NCBI RefSeq assembly: GCF_965227725.1
Contig: NZ_CBDDGH010000005.1
Coordinates: 1,518,967 to 1,582,966 of the forward strand
Direction: 5' to 3'
Origin: Shimia sp965227725
Lineage (GTDB): Bacteria; Pseudomonadota; Alphaproteobacteria; Rhodobacterales; Rhodobacteraceae
Length of the DNA: 64,000 bases
The notes below the pieces were generated by a model. It was given only the letters and a program-made list of their open reading frames with translations. It searched no databases and had not been told where the DNA came from. Of the stretch, positions 34,916 to 43,820 are shown piece after piece (positions within the stretch are counted from its first letter, which is position 1; each line of letters starts with the position of its first letter). A program made the position numbers and the translations under genes.

Positions 34916-35737
34916 TCAACGGAGCTTCATGTGCCGGTTGACGTCTTTGTAGAGCAGATAACGGAACTTGCCCGGGCCACCTGCGTAACAGGCCTGCGGG
35001 CAGAAGGCGCGCAGCCACATGTAGTCGCCTGCCTCAACCTCGACCCAATCCTGATTGAGCTTATAAACCGCTTTGCCTTCAAGCACATAGAGCCCATGCT
35101 CCATCACATGTGTCTCCAAGAAGGGGATCACGCCGCCCGGCTCAAAGGTCACGATATTGACGTGCATGTCATGGCGCATGTCGTCGGGGTCCACAAACCG
35201 CGTGGTGCCCCAGGCGCCATCGGTATCCGGCATATGCCGGATGGGTGTGTCCGCATCGCTGGTGACAAAAGCCTCCGGCGCATCAATCCCGTCAACCGCT
35301 TCATAAAGCTTGCGAATCCAGTGAAACTTCGCGTTTTGCTCTGAGCGATTGGTCAGGCGCCAGTCGCATCCAGCCGGAAGATAGGCGTAGCCGCCTACAG
35401 ACAAAGTGTGATCTTTGCCTTCAATAGACAGAGACACCTCGCCTTCCACCACGAAGAGAACGCCCTGTGCGCCCGCCTCAAGCTCTGGCTTGTCGCTGCC
35501 GCCACCTGGTGCAACGTCCACGATATAGTGCGAAAACGTCTCGCTGAACCCGGACATCGGGCGCGCAATGACCCACACACGGGTATCGCGCCAGAACGGC
35601 AGGTTAGAGGTGACGATATCCGTCAGCGTGCCCTTGGGGATCACGGCAAAACTCTCGGTAAACATCGCCCGATCCGTCAGCAACTGTGTCTGAGGCGGCA
35701 ACCCGCCTTGCGGTGCGAAATACGGTGTTTTGGTCAT
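34916..35737 (-). CDS. allE: (S)-ureidoglycine aminohydrolase
   Basis: A 273-residue bicupin that deaminates (S)-ureidoglycine to ureidoglycolate and ammonia in allantoin breakdown. The N-terminus MTKTPYFAPQGGLPPQTQLL and the internal SGFSETFSHYIVDVAPGGGS are close to the AllE/UGHY family. The C-terminal cupin holds the Mn-binding residues (FLETHVMEHGLYVLEGK AVY) and the end is RYLLYKDVNRHMKLR. No other purine-catabolism gene is nearby, so it is an isolated member of its pathway in this window. The product releases nitrogen for growth on purines. Confidence 0.92.
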   Translation of the reverse strand: MTKTPYFAPQGGLPPQTQLLTDRAMFTESFAVIPKGTLTDIVTSNLPFWRDTRVWVIARPMSGFSETFSHYIVDVAPGGGSDKPELEAGAQGVLFVVEGEVSLSIEGKDHTLSVGGYAYLPAGCDWRLTNRSEQNAKFHWIRKLYEAVDGIDAPEAFVTSDADTPIRHMPDTDGAWGTTRFVDPDDMRHDMHVNIVTFEPGGVIPFLETHVMEHGLYVLEGKAVYKLNQDWVEVEAGDYMWLRAFCPQACYAGGPGKFRYLLYKDVNRHMKLR

Positions 35738-35875
35738 GAAAACCCTCCAGAAAAGTCTTGGTCCATCATTGCCAAACTCTCCGCTCAGGCCAATGCAGAA
35801 GGCGGGTTTTATGAGCTGAAGGAGTGTTGCGCTTTTCTTGAAAATACCCCGACGCTTTGTGCCCGAAGTTGAAGA

Positions 35876-36535
35876 TCACTCAAAGGGTTCGATCAGCTCT
35901 GGCCCTGATGCCCGGTTTGAGTTCACCGCGCGATCCACCTGATGAAAGGACAAGAGATCCTCACCTGCTGCTTTCATCAAAGTCGCGGCACCGTGCCCCT
36001 TTTCCCCAAGCCACAGGCCCCAATCCTCCTCATCAATCACCACAGGCATGCGATGATGGATCTGGGACATGGTCTCATTGGCAGATGTGGTGACAACCGC
36101 ACAGGTCGCGATGCGCTCACCTTCAACGCCCCACTCCTGCCACACACCCGCCAGCGCCAAGGTCTCTGAACCATGGATGTACCAAGGCCAGCGAGTGCCC
36201 TCAGAATCCTTGGTCCATTCATAAAACCCCGTCACCGGGATCAAACAGCGCCGCTCCCGACAAGCCCTTCGAAAGGCGGGCTTTTCTGCAATGGTTTCGG
36301 CCCGCGCGTTGATCAGCAAGGGACCATCATTCGGGGCTTTATACCAGCTGGGCAGAAAGCCCCACCGCATGGAGACCAGCTTGCGCCCCGCATCAGCCCC
36401 TCCCAAAACCACATGAATTTGCGTGGTTGGGCAGACATTGTAATTTGGCACCTGCGGCAGGTTGTTGGCCGGGGAGGCCGCGAACATCTGCGCCATGGCG
36501 TCATTTGGCAGGGTGACCGCCACACGTCCACACAT
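35876..36535 (-). CDS. HMCES/YedK-type SOS-associated peptidase
   Basis: A 219-residue protein of the SRAP family that forms a thiazolidine crosslink with abasic sites in single-stranded DNA through Cys2 (MCGRVAV). Other conserved points: the NARAETIAEKPAFR segment, the FYEW motif (PVTGFYEWTKD) and the catalytic His in HHRMPVVI. Its ATG overlaps the stop of the DUF1992 gene by one base (TGATG), so the two are probably translated from one message. Confidence 0.95.
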   Translation of the reverse strand: MCGRVAVTLPNDAMAQMFAASPANNLPQVPNYNVCPTTQIHVVLGGADAGRKLVSMRWGFLPSWYKAPNDGPLLINARAETIAEKPAFRRACRERRCLIPVTGFYEWTKDSEGTRWPWYIHGSETLALAGVWQEWGVEGERIATCAVVTTSANETMSQIHHRMPVVIDEEDWGLWLGEKGHGAATLMKAAGEDLLSFHQVDRAVNSNRASGPELIEPFE

Positions 36536-36840
36536 CAGCGATGGGCCTTTCGCGCCATCTCGATCCGCGCTTCCATCATGGACATGTCCTTCATGATGTC
36601 GCGCCGCTTGGTGCGGTCGCCCGTTTCGCGCAACTCTTCCCGCAGCTTCGCCAGCTCACGGGACAAGGACACAAACTCAGGCACACCACCGCTTTCTCTC
36701 ACCAGCCGGTTGAGCAGCGCGTTTTCGGGATCTTCTTCCTTCGGCAAAGGCTTTCCCGCGCCTGCCAGATTGTCAAATTCTCCCGCCTCCTCAGCCTCGC
36801 GAATTTTCTGATTGATCAGATCGATCAGCGGATGATCCAT
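36535..36840 (-). CDS. DUF1992 (DnaJ homologue C-like) small protein
   Basis: A 101-residue protein beginning MDHPLIDLINQKIREAEEAG EFDNLAGAGKPLP, the hallmark of DUF1992, also found in eukaryotic DNAJC28. The rest is helical and charged. The function is unknown. It overlaps the HMCES-type gene by one base, a pairing that may suggest a DNA-damage link but could be chance. Confidence 0.93.
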   Translation of the reverse strand: MDHPLIDLINQKIREAEEAGEFDNLAGAGKPLPKEEDPENALLNRLVRESGGVPEFVSLSRELAKLREELRETGDRTKRRDIMKDMSMMEARIEMARKAHR

Positions 36841-36854
36841 AACGCCCTCAACGC

Positions 36855-36882
36855 AAAACCCCCGCCAGTTTCCCGGCGGGGG
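36855..36882. terminator. GC-rich hairpin between DUF1992 and 5'-nucleotidase genes
   Basis: ACCCCCGCC and GGCGGGGGT pair perfectly with an eight-base loop. It lies 26 nt after the 5'-nucleotidase stop codon on the minus strand. No strong T-tract follows. Confidence 0.6.
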
Positions 36883-36907
36883 TCAGAAACGTCAAGCAAT
36901 CAGGTGC

Positions 36908-38470
36908 TTACTTTTTGCTGATACGGCCATCCAGAGCCGCCGCACCCGCGCCATTCTTGGCCAGATACTCTGCGGTCACATCCGCCAAGTCCGGGCCATA
37001 ATCATAGGCGTTTTCAGCGTCGCGGAACATTTTGTAGCCATCGCCGCCGTTGCGCACGTAGTTGTTGGACACAACGCCATACACCTTGGCGAGGTCAATC
37101 GGCGCGCCACCAACCATCACGTCGCTGATGCGGCTGCCTGCGTCTGCTGCGGCATCAAAGCTGAAGGTCATACCCGCAACCTGCGGGAAGCGGCCTGCAC
37201 CGTCTTCGATTTGGCTCACACCGTTTTCCAGCGCCGCGACAATGGTTTCACCGGTCACTTGGAAGGTGGACAGGGTATTCTGGAATGGCAGCACCGTGAG
37301 CACCTCACCCATGGTCACTTCACCCGCGTCGATAGAAGCCCGCAAACCACCACCGTTTTGGATCGCGATTTCAACACCTTGATCTTTCACACGATCCAGC
37401 ATCGCGCCTGCAACGAGGTTGCCCATGGCGCACTCGCCTGCCCGGCAGGATCCACGGTCGCCATCAATCGCCGCGTCGGTCGAAGCAACAACACGCGATT
37501 TCATCTCTTCAATCGGGCCAGCCAGCTCTGCCACACGCGCCACGATGTCCTGATCCTCCGCCACAGAGGCGTCGAGCAGAATGGTGTCGCCAGTTGCCGC
37601 GGTCACGTTGCCTGCATCATCAAAGGTCAGGGTGAGGTGGCCAACATATTTGGAATAGGCATAAGCCTGTACCACTGGCACGTTGCCAACCATGGTTGGA
37701 TAGGCCATCGCGCCTTCTTCGGTGTTGGAGAACTTGGTGTGGGAGTGACCACCCACAACAGCATCCACGCCAGACACCGCGCCTGCGATCTCCATATCTT
37801 TGTTCACTCCCACGTGGTTCAGCGCGATGATCTTGGTCACGCCCTCCGCGGCCAGCGCATCCACATCCGCCTGCAGAGCTTCAATCTCATCCTGGAAGAT
37901 CACCGCTTCGCCAGGGCTTGAGGTTTCAGCCGTGTCCGTGGCCAGCGCGGAAATGATGGCAACCTTTTCGCCGCCAACTTCCAGCACCACATGGTTGGTC
38001 ACTTTGCCCGCAAGAACATCGGATTGGGAGACATCAAGGTTGCCGGAAATCACCGGGAAAGACACGCCTTCGACCAATTTGAGCAGACCTTCCGGACCAT
38101 CATCAAACTCGTGGTTGCCCACGGCCATGGCGTCAAAACCGATCTTCTCCATCATCTCGATTTCCACGTCACCTTTATAGGTCGTGTACATCAGAGAGCC
38201 TTGATACTGGTCGCCAGCGTCCAGAACCACAAGGTTCTGACCAGCCAATTCCTCGCGCAATTCGGCAATCTTGGTCGCCACACGCGCATAGCCGCCAAAG
38301 CATTTGCCCTCTGCATTGTCCTCTGCCTTGCAGGTCGAGTCATACTTGTTGATCGGCTCGATACGGCTGTGCAGATCGTTGATATGTACAATATGCAAAG
38401 TATAGTCCGCGGCTGCCATACCAGCGGTTACGGCGAGCGCTGCGGCCCCTGTCATCAAACGCGCAATCAT
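36908..38470 (-). CDS. Periplasmic 5'-nucleotidase/UshA-family metallophosphatase
   Basis: A 520-residue secreted enzyme. The signal peptide (MIARLMTGAAALAVTAGMAA) is followed by the calcineurin-like domain: HIVHINDLHSRIEP, VVLDAGDQYQGS, AVGNHEFDDGPEGL and VVGGHSHTKF with the metal-binding Asp/His. The C-terminal 5'-nucleotidase domain (VAIQNGGGLRASIDAGEVTM ... LPFQNTLSTFQVTGE) closes it. Cys pairs (STCKAEDNAEGKC; GSCRAGEC) probably form disulfides. It releases phosphate and nucleosides from external nucleotides. Confidence 0.95.
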   Translation of the reverse strand: MIARLMTGAAALAVTAGMAAADYTLHIVHINDLHSRIEPINKYDSTCKAEDNAEGKCFGGYARVATKIAELREELAGQNLVVLDAGDQYQGSLMYTTYKGDVEIEMMEKIGFDAMAVGNHEFDDGPEGLLKLVEGVSFPVISGNLDVSQSDVLAGKVTNHVVLEVGGEKVAIISALATDTAETSSPGEAVIFQDEIEALQADVDALAAEGVTKIIALNHVGVNKDMEIAGAVSGVDAVVGGHSHTKFSNTEEGAMAYPTMVGNVPVVQAYAYSKYVGHLTLTFDDAGNVTAATGDTILLDASVAEDQDIVARVAELAGPIEEMKSRVVASTDAAIDGDRGSCRAGECAMGNLVAGAMLDRVKDQGVEIAIQNGGGLRASIDAGEVTMGEVLTVLPFQNTLSTFQVTGETIVAALENGVSQIEDGAGRFPQVAGMTFSFDAAADAGSRISDVMVGGAPIDLAKVYGVVSNNYVRNGGDGYKMFRDAENAYDYGPDLADVTAEYLAKNGAGAAALDGRISKK

Positions 38471-38593
38471 GGAGAATCCCTTCTCGTTTTTATCATTCTG
38501 TCAATATCGTGCCGCTTAAATGACGCGCATGTCAAAGGTTTAACAAAAGCTGTACAGCTTGACCTTGCGCCCCGCCCGTTGCATGAGCAAGCC

Positions 38594-38935
38594 ATGCTTA
38601 TTTTCAAGATTTTTCGGGCCGAGGAATGGGCCACTCTGCGCGCCGAGGGCCAAACGGCAGGCGCACCCGTGGATATTGCAGATGGCTTTGTCCATTTCTC
38701 GACAGCGGAACAGGCTGCGGAAACCGCCGCCAAACACTTCGCTGGAGAGGAAAACCTGTTTCTGCTCGCGGTAGAGGCTGACACCCTTGGGGAGGATCTG
38801 AAGTGGGAGGCCTCGCGCGGTGGTGCCCTCTTCCCGCATCTCTACCGGGCTTTCGCGCTCTCAGATGTCCTCTGGGCACAGCCCTTGCCACTCGTCGATG
38901 GTAAGCACCAGTTTCCGTCAGGATTGAGCCAATGA
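38594..38935 (+). CDS. DUF952 family protein
   Basis: A 113-residue protein starting MLIFKIFRAEEWATLRAEGQ, with the DGFVHFSTAEQAAETAAKHF segment and FPHLYRAF ALSDV typical of DUF952. The role is unknown. The ATG at 38594 is chosen because the family starts there; the frame stays open far upstream (to 37991) but that is a shadow of the nucleotidase. Its stop overlaps the pyrD start by 4 bp, so it is coupled to pyrD. Confidence 0.9.
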   Translation: MLIFKIFRAEEWATLRAEGQTAGAPVDIADGFVHFSTAEQAAETAAKHFAGEENLFLLAVEADTLGEDLKWEASRGGALFPHLYRAFALSDVLWAQPLPLVDGKHQFPSGLSQ

Positions 38936-39999
38936 GCGGTAGTAGACTTCTTGAAACGCTGGGCATGAAAGCCCTGCGCAGCATTGATCCGGAAACCTCC
39001 CATGGTCTGGCGATCCGCGCCATTCAAATGGGCCTCGCCAATGCGCCCGGGCAAATCACCTCACCCCGCCTGCGCACCACCGTCGCGGGCCTTGATCTGC
39101 CCAATCCCGTTGGTCTTGCCGCCGGATTTGACAAAAATGCCACCGCGCTTTCTGGCCTCGCCAAATCGGGGTTTGGTTTTGTCGAGGTCGGCGCAGCGAC
39201 GCCACGGCCACAGCCAGGAAATCCCAAACCACGTTTGTTTCGCCTGACCGAAGATCAGGCCGCCATCAACCGCTTTGGCTTTAACAACGACGGTATGGAG
39301 GCCATCGGCGCGCGTTTGGCAGAAAGACCGAAAGATGCCGTGATCGGCCTCAACCTCGGAGCCAACAAAGACAGCGAAAACCGCGCAGAAGACTTTGCCC
39401 GCGTGCTGGCACATTGTGGCGCACATCTGGACTTCGCTACGGTCAATGTCAGTTCACCCAACACCGAAAAGCTGCGTGATTTGCAGGGCAAAGCCGCACT
39501 TTCCGCTCTTCTGAGCGGTGTCATGCAGACCCGCGACACCCTGAGCCGCAAAATCCCGGTTTTCCTGAAAATTGCACCTGATCTCACCGATGCCGAGCTT
39601 GGCGAAATCGCTGAGGTGGCTCAGGAAACCGGCGTGGACGCGGTCATCACGACCAACACAACGCTCGACCGTGATGGCCTGGCAAGCGCTCACAAGGGCG
39701 AAGCTGGCGGCCTCTCAGGCGCGCCACTCTTTGAGAAGTCGACACGTGTTCTGGCGCGTTTGTCCGCGTTGACGGACGGCGCTCTGCCACTCATCGGCGT
39801 GGGTGGAATTGGATCTGCAGAACAGGCCTATGCCAAGATCTGCGCAGGCGCCTCTGCGGTGCAACTTTACACAGCGCTTGTCTACGGCGGGTTTTCACTT
39901 GCAGAGACCATCGTGCGTGAATTGGACAGCTTGCTGGAGCGCGACGGTTTTGCAAATGTCGCAGATGCCGTTGGAAGCAAACGAAAGGACTGGCTGTGA
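38932..39999 (+). CDS. pyrD: Quinone-dependent dihydroorotate dehydrogenase
   Basis: A 355-residue class 2 enzyme, oxidising dihydroorotate to orotate in pyrimidine synthesis and passing electrons to quinone at the membrane. The N-terminal amphipathic extension is followed by NPVGLAAGFDKNATALSGL, the FMN/substrate segment FVEVGAATPRPQPGNPKPRL, the catalytic serine region VNVSSPNT and the phosphate-binding GVGGIGSAEQAY AKI. It overlaps DUF952 upstream and arsC downstream by 4 bp each, forming a three-gene operon. Confidence 0.97.
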   Translation: MSGSRLLETLGMKALRSIDPETSHGLAIRAIQMGLANAPGQITSPRLRTTVAGLDLPNPVGLAAGFDKNATALSGLAKSGFGFVEVGAATPRPQPGNPKPRLFRLTEDQAAINRFGFNNDGMEAIGARLAERPKDAVIGLNLGANKDSENRAEDFARVLAHCGAHLDFATVNVSSPNTEKLRDLQGKAALSALLSGVMQTRDTLSRKIPVFLKIAPDLTDAELGEIAEVAQETGVDAVITTNTTLDRDGLASAHKGEAGGLSGAPLFEKSTRVLARLSALTDGALPLIGVGGIGSAEQAYAKICAGASAVQLYTALVYGGFSLAETIVRELDSLLERDGFANVADAVGSKRKDWL

Positions 40000-40334
40000 T
40001 CACCATTTGGCACAACCCGCGCTGCTCTAAATCACGCCAAACTCTGGCCCTTGTTGAAGAAAAAGGCGACGTCACAGTGCGCCGCTATCTCGAAGACGCG
40101 CCCAGCGCGGAAGAGATTGCTGAAGTTCAGAAACTCTTGGGCCTCAAAGCCATTGAGATGATGCGCACCAAGGAGAAGCGCTTTGCGGAACTTGGCTTGA
40201 GCAAGTCTGAAGATGACGGCGTTTTGCGCGCGGCTATGGCGGAAAACCCGATCCTGATAGAACGCCCGATTGTGCTTAAGGACGGCAAAGCAGCCATCGG
40301 ACGGCCTCCGGAAGCGGTTCTGGAAATCCTCTAA
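39996..40334 (+). CDS. arsC: ArsC-family (glutaredoxin-type) reductase
   Basis: A 112-residue thioredoxin-fold protein with the nucleophilic cysteine in HNPRCSKSRQTL and the RPIVLKDGKAAIGRP segment, which carries the arsenate-binding arginine. It reduces arsenate to arsenite with glutathione/glutaredoxin in characterised members, though many ArsC/YffB-like genes have other roles. No ars transporter or ArsR is next to it; it is instead the last gene of the DUF952-pyrD operon (4-bp overlap). A strict arsenate role is therefore uncertain. Confidence 0.88.
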   Translation: MITIWHNPRCSKSRQTLALVEEKGDVTVRRYLEDAPSAEEIAEVQKLLGLKAIEMMRTKEKRFAELGLSKSEDDGVLRAAMAENPILIERPIVLKDGKAAIGRPPEAVLEIL

Positions 40335-40403
40335 GCTGCTGCGATAGCTGCGTTAAAGCACTTTGAGAGCGCGGGAACTGTCCTCGCGCTCAAGCGGCCC
40401 CAA

Positions 40404-41597
40404 TCAGCCAGATTGAAACACTGCGCCGACTTCTGCCTTGATGATCCGCGCAATCAATGCGCAATCCTCAAGAGAAAACGTCAGCGGGATACGCATATCC
40501 ACAATGCCCTTCAGGATCCGGTCAGATTTCGGCATCGGCACGCTCGGGGCATAGCGCCAACTGTCGTAACGGGATGTGAAAGCCACTGGCTCGGCACCGC
40601 CAAACCACTTCAACTCCACACCGCGCGCACCACAGCGTTTCAGCACTTCGTTGATCTTCTCAACCGACCAATCTAGCAGCAGAAACTGGATCGAACTGCC
40701 CACGTAGCCTTCGCCTTCAGGCCGCTCCACAACGGTCAGCCCGGGCGTATCGCGCAGCCCATCCAAGATCACATCGTGCCGCGCATTCCAGGCCGCGACG
40801 CTGTCAGAAAGCTTGCGCAGTTGCGGGCGCAGGATGGCGGCGCGCAGGTGATCCATACGGCCAGACACATTTGGCGTGTCATACTTCACGCTTTCAAAGA
40901 CCTCGGCCTCGGGCACGGCTCCATTGCGCCCATAGAGCATGTAGCTGCCGGACAAGATGGTCGCCCGCGCCATGAGCTCCGCATCATCACTAATCAGAAA
41001 GCCGCCCTCGCCCGAATTCATATGCTTGTAGGTCTGCGTGGAATAACACGCCATCGCCCCAAACCGGCCAGATGGGATGCCGCGCCAGTCGCCACCCATT
41101 GTGTGGGCGCAATCTTCAATCACCCGAATGCCGTGTTGGGCGCAAATCGCCATCAGCGCATCCATATCGCAGATATGCCCCCGCATATGCGACAGCATCA
41201 GAACATCTGCCTGATCGGCCTTGGCTTCCAGATCTTGCAGATCAATCACCAAGCCTTCGGTCACGCCCACAAACACCGGCACAGCCCCCACGCTCGCGAT
41301 CGCACCGGGAACCGGAGCCAGCGTGAAGGCATTCGTCAGCACTTTGTCCCCAGCGCCAACGCCCATTGCCCGCAAGGCGCAGCCCATCGCATAGCCGCCC
41401 GAGGCCACCGCGAGACAGTATTTCGCGCCCACGCTCTGTGCAAATTCCCGTTCCAACGAAGAGACTTCGCCCACCTCCCCTTCGGTCAGGTTGTAGCGAT
41501 GCAGACGCCCAGTACGCATAACTTCTACGGCGGCGGCAATCGCCTCCTCAGAGATGGGTTCCTGCTGGGTGAAATTGCCGGTAAAAACTTCGCTCAT
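40404..41597 (-). CDS. DegT/DnrJ/EryC1/StrS-family aminotransferase
   Basis: A 397-residue PLP enzyme. Cofactor-binding lysine is in the STQTYKHMNSGEGGFL segment, equivalent to the usual SFHxxKxxxxGEGG; the aspartate partner is in VIEDCAHTMGG. Such enzymes make amino-sugars of surface polysaccharides or antibiotics. No sugar nucleotide gene flanks it; it stands alone between arsC (convergent) and gph. The substrate is not predictable. Confidence 0.9.
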   Translation of the reverse strand: MSEVFTGNFTQQEPISEEAIAAAVEVMRTGRLHRYNLTEGEVGEVSSLEREFAQSVGAKYCLAVASGGYAMGCALRAMGVGAGDKVLTNAFTLAPVPGAIASVGAVPVFVGVTEGLVIDLQDLEAKADQADVLMLSHMRGHICDMDALMAICAQHGIRVIEDCAHTMGGDWRGIPSGRFGAMACYSTQTYKHMNSGEGGFLISDDAELMARATILSGSYMLYGRNGAVPEAEVFESVKYDTPNVSGRMDHLRAAILRPQLRKLSDSVAAWNARHDVILDGLRDTPGLTVVERPEGEGYVGSSIQFLLLDWSVEKINEVLKRCGARGVELKWFGGAEPVAFTSRYDSWRYAPSVPMPKSDRILKGIVDMRIPLTFSLEDCALIARIIKAEVGAVFQSG

Positions 41598-41655
41598 TGG
41601 GGCCTCAATGAATTAGCGCTGCATAAGCATTACGAGAGATCGGATGCCGCCGCAA

Positions 41656-42330
41656 TCAACTGACGGGATCTGCCAGCAGAGTATCCACCACCTGCGGCAA
41701 TGAAGCGTAGTCATGCAGCAGCGCCTCGGGGTCGAGCGCGGCCATATCCTCTCCACTGGGCCCGAAGGTCACCAATACGCTCGGAACACCCGCTGCCTTG
41801 GCTGTATTGCGGTCTGTATCGCTGTCGCCAACCAGGAGCGTTTTTGCCGGATCGCCTCCCAAGCGGCGCGCGGTTTCGATCAAAGGTGCGGGGTCAGGTT
41901 TGCGAACAGGCAATGTATCCGCTCCGACCAAGGCCCCAAAGGCCTCGCGCACGCCCAGCGCGTTCAAGAGCTGCTGGGCCAGCGCTTCTGGCTTATTGGT
42001 GCAAATGCCCACGCCATAGCCAAGCGTTTTCAACTGCTCCACAGCATCCATCGCACCCTCATAGAGCACGGTGTGCTCGGCAATCGCGCCGCCGTAAGCC
42101 TCAAGCAGAATTGGATAATAGCGATCTATCATCGCCTCATTCATCGCGCCCATGCGCGTGAGACCTTCTGTGAGCATCCGCCGCCCACCGCGCAAAGCAA
42201 CGCCTGCATCCCGCTCAGCGCTTAAAACGTCACCATACCCCATGTCCCGAAAACAATGGTTGGCCGCTGCAATCAGATCCCCACTTGTGTCCGCCAGAGT
42301 TCCATCCAGATCAAAAACCACTGTTTTCAT
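41656..42330 (-). CDS. gph: Phosphoglycolate phosphatase (HAD family)
   Basis: A 224-residue HAD hydrolase. Motif I is VFDLDGTLADTS, motif II TNKPEALAQQ, motif III/IV KTLLVGDSDTDRNTAKAAGV. It removes the 2-phosphoglycolate formed by oxygenation or DNA repair. The start at 42330 gives MKTVVFDLDG; the frame continues to a TTG at 42453, but the region upstream belongs to the glmU promoter. It is divergent from glmU. Confidence 0.92.
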   Translation of the reverse strand: MKTVVFDLDGTLADTSGDLIAAANHCFRDMGYGDVLSAERDAGVALRGGRRMLTEGLTRMGAMNEAMIDRYYPILLEAYGGAIAEHTVLYEGAMDAVEQLKTLGYGVGICTNKPEALAQQLLNALGVREAFGALVGADTLPVRKPDPAPLIETARRLGGDPAKTLLVGDSDTDRNTAKAAGVPSVLVTFGPSGEDMAALDPEALLHDYASLPQVVDTLLADPVS

Positions 42331-42464
42331 CCGCTTATCCCTTAAAATGCGCGAGTTCCCGCCCACGGCTGTTACAAGGCGCAACCTGAATTGAAGCTTG
42401 TCGGCCTTGCACCCTTCCTGCACTCCGATAAAACGGGCACGACCGAAATACAAAGAGAAAACAA

Positions 42465-43820
42465 ATGAGCATAGCCCTCATCATCCTTGCCGCGGGCAAA
42501 GGCACACGGATGAATTCGGACCTGCCCAAGGTGCTGCACCCGATTGCGAACGCCCCGATGCTGATCCATGCGATGCAGGCGGGCCAAGCTTTGTCTCCGG
42601 AGAAAACACTGGTTGTGGCAGGCCATGGTGCCGAGCTTGTGGCCAAAGAAGTTTCTGATTTTGATCCTGACGCCGCAGTGGTTTTGCAGGAAGAGCAAAA
42701 CGGCACAGCCCACGCAGTGGATATGTGCCGAGAGGTGCTCGCCGATTTTGATGGTGATGTGATTGTCCTCTTTGGAGACACCCCGTTTGTGCGCGCCGAA
42801 ACCCTTGAGAAAATGGTCGCAGCAAAAGAGCAGCACGCGGTCGTGGTGCTTGGTTTTGACGCCGCAGATCCCGGAAAATACGGCCGCCTGATTATGAACG
42901 GCGATCAGCTTGAACGGATTGTCGAGTTTTCAGATGCTTCAGCGGATGAGCGGGCGGTCACCTTCTGCAATTCAGGCGTGATGCTGGTTGAGAGCAAAAC
43001 GCTCTTTGATCTGATCAGCGCTATTTCGTCAGACAACGCGCAGGGTGAGTATTACCTCACTGACGTCGTGGGGCTGGCGCGCGAAAAAGGGCTGAACGTC
43101 ACGGCTGTGTCCTGTGACGAGGCAGAGACACTGGGCATCAACTCCCGCGCGCACCTTGCCGAAGCCGAGGGCATTTTTCAGAAAAATGCCCGCGCCGAGC
43201 TGCTGGACCTTGGTGTCACTTTGCAACAGCCCGAGACCGTCATGCTGTCCTTTGACACTGTGATTGGCAGGGACACCGTGATTGAGCCCAACGTCTATTT
43301 CGGCCCCCATGTGACGGTGGAAAGCGGCACGCGCATCCGGGCGTTTTCTCACCTTGAGGGCTGCCATGTTTCCCGCGGTGCAACTGTCGGCCCCTACGCG
43401 CGCCTGCGCCCCGGAGCTGAGCTGTCTGAAAACGTGCACATTGGTAACTTTGTGGAAATCAAAAACGCCGAAGTTGGCGAAGGCACCAAGGTCAATCATC
43501 TGTCGTACATCGGCGACGCCACGCTGGGGAGCGGGACCAATATCGGCGCCGGCACAATCACCTGCAACTACGATGGGGTGATGAAACACCGCACCACCAT
43601 CGGGAACCGCGTATTTATCGGCTCCAACACGATGCTGGTTGCGCCGGTCACTGTTGGTGATGAGGCGATGACGGGATCGGGGTCAGTGATCACAAAGAAC
43701 GTTCCCGCCACGGATTTGGCCCTGTCGCGCGCCGACCAGGTCAACAAACCTGGCGTAGCGCGAAAATTGTTCGATTTATTAAAGAAAAAGAAACAAAAAC
43801 AAATTTCGGAGACCAAATAA
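42465..43820 (+). CDS. glmU: Bifunctional UDP-N-acetylglucosamine pyrophosphorylase / glucosamine-1-phosphate acetyltransferase
   Basis: A 451-residue enzyme making UDP-GlcNAc. The N-terminal uridylyltransferase starts IALIILAAGKGTRMNSDLPK and has VLFGDTPFV. The C-terminal left-handed beta helix begins near residue 250 (VIGRDTVIEPNVYFGPHVTV ESGTRI) with acetyl-CoA site LSYIGDATLG and GAGTITCNYDGV. The very C-terminus is lysine-rich (LLKKKKQKQISETK), coded by an A-rich run. Its stop overlaps the glmS start by one base (TAATG). Confidence 0.97.
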   Translation: MSIALIILAAGKGTRMNSDLPKVLHPIANAPMLIHAMQAGQALSPEKTLVVAGHGAELVAKEVSDFDPDAAVVLQEEQNGTAHAVDMCREVLADFDGDVIVLFGDTPFVRAETLEKMVAAKEQHAVVVLGFDAADPGKYGRLIMNGDQLERIVEFSDASADERAVTFCNSGVMLVESKTLFDLISAISSDNAQGEYYLTDVVGLAREKGLNVTAVSCDEAETLGINSRAHLAEAEGIFQKNARAELLDLGVTLQQPETVMLSFDTVIGRDTVIEPNVYFGPHVTVESGTRIRAFSHLEGCHVSRGATVGPYARLRPGAELSENVHIGNFVEIKNAEVGEGTKVNHLSYIGDATLGSGTNIGAGTITCNYDGVMKHRTTIGNRVFIGSNTMLVAPVTVGDEAMTGSGSVITKNVPATDLALSRADQVNKPGVARKLFDLLKKKKQKQISETK

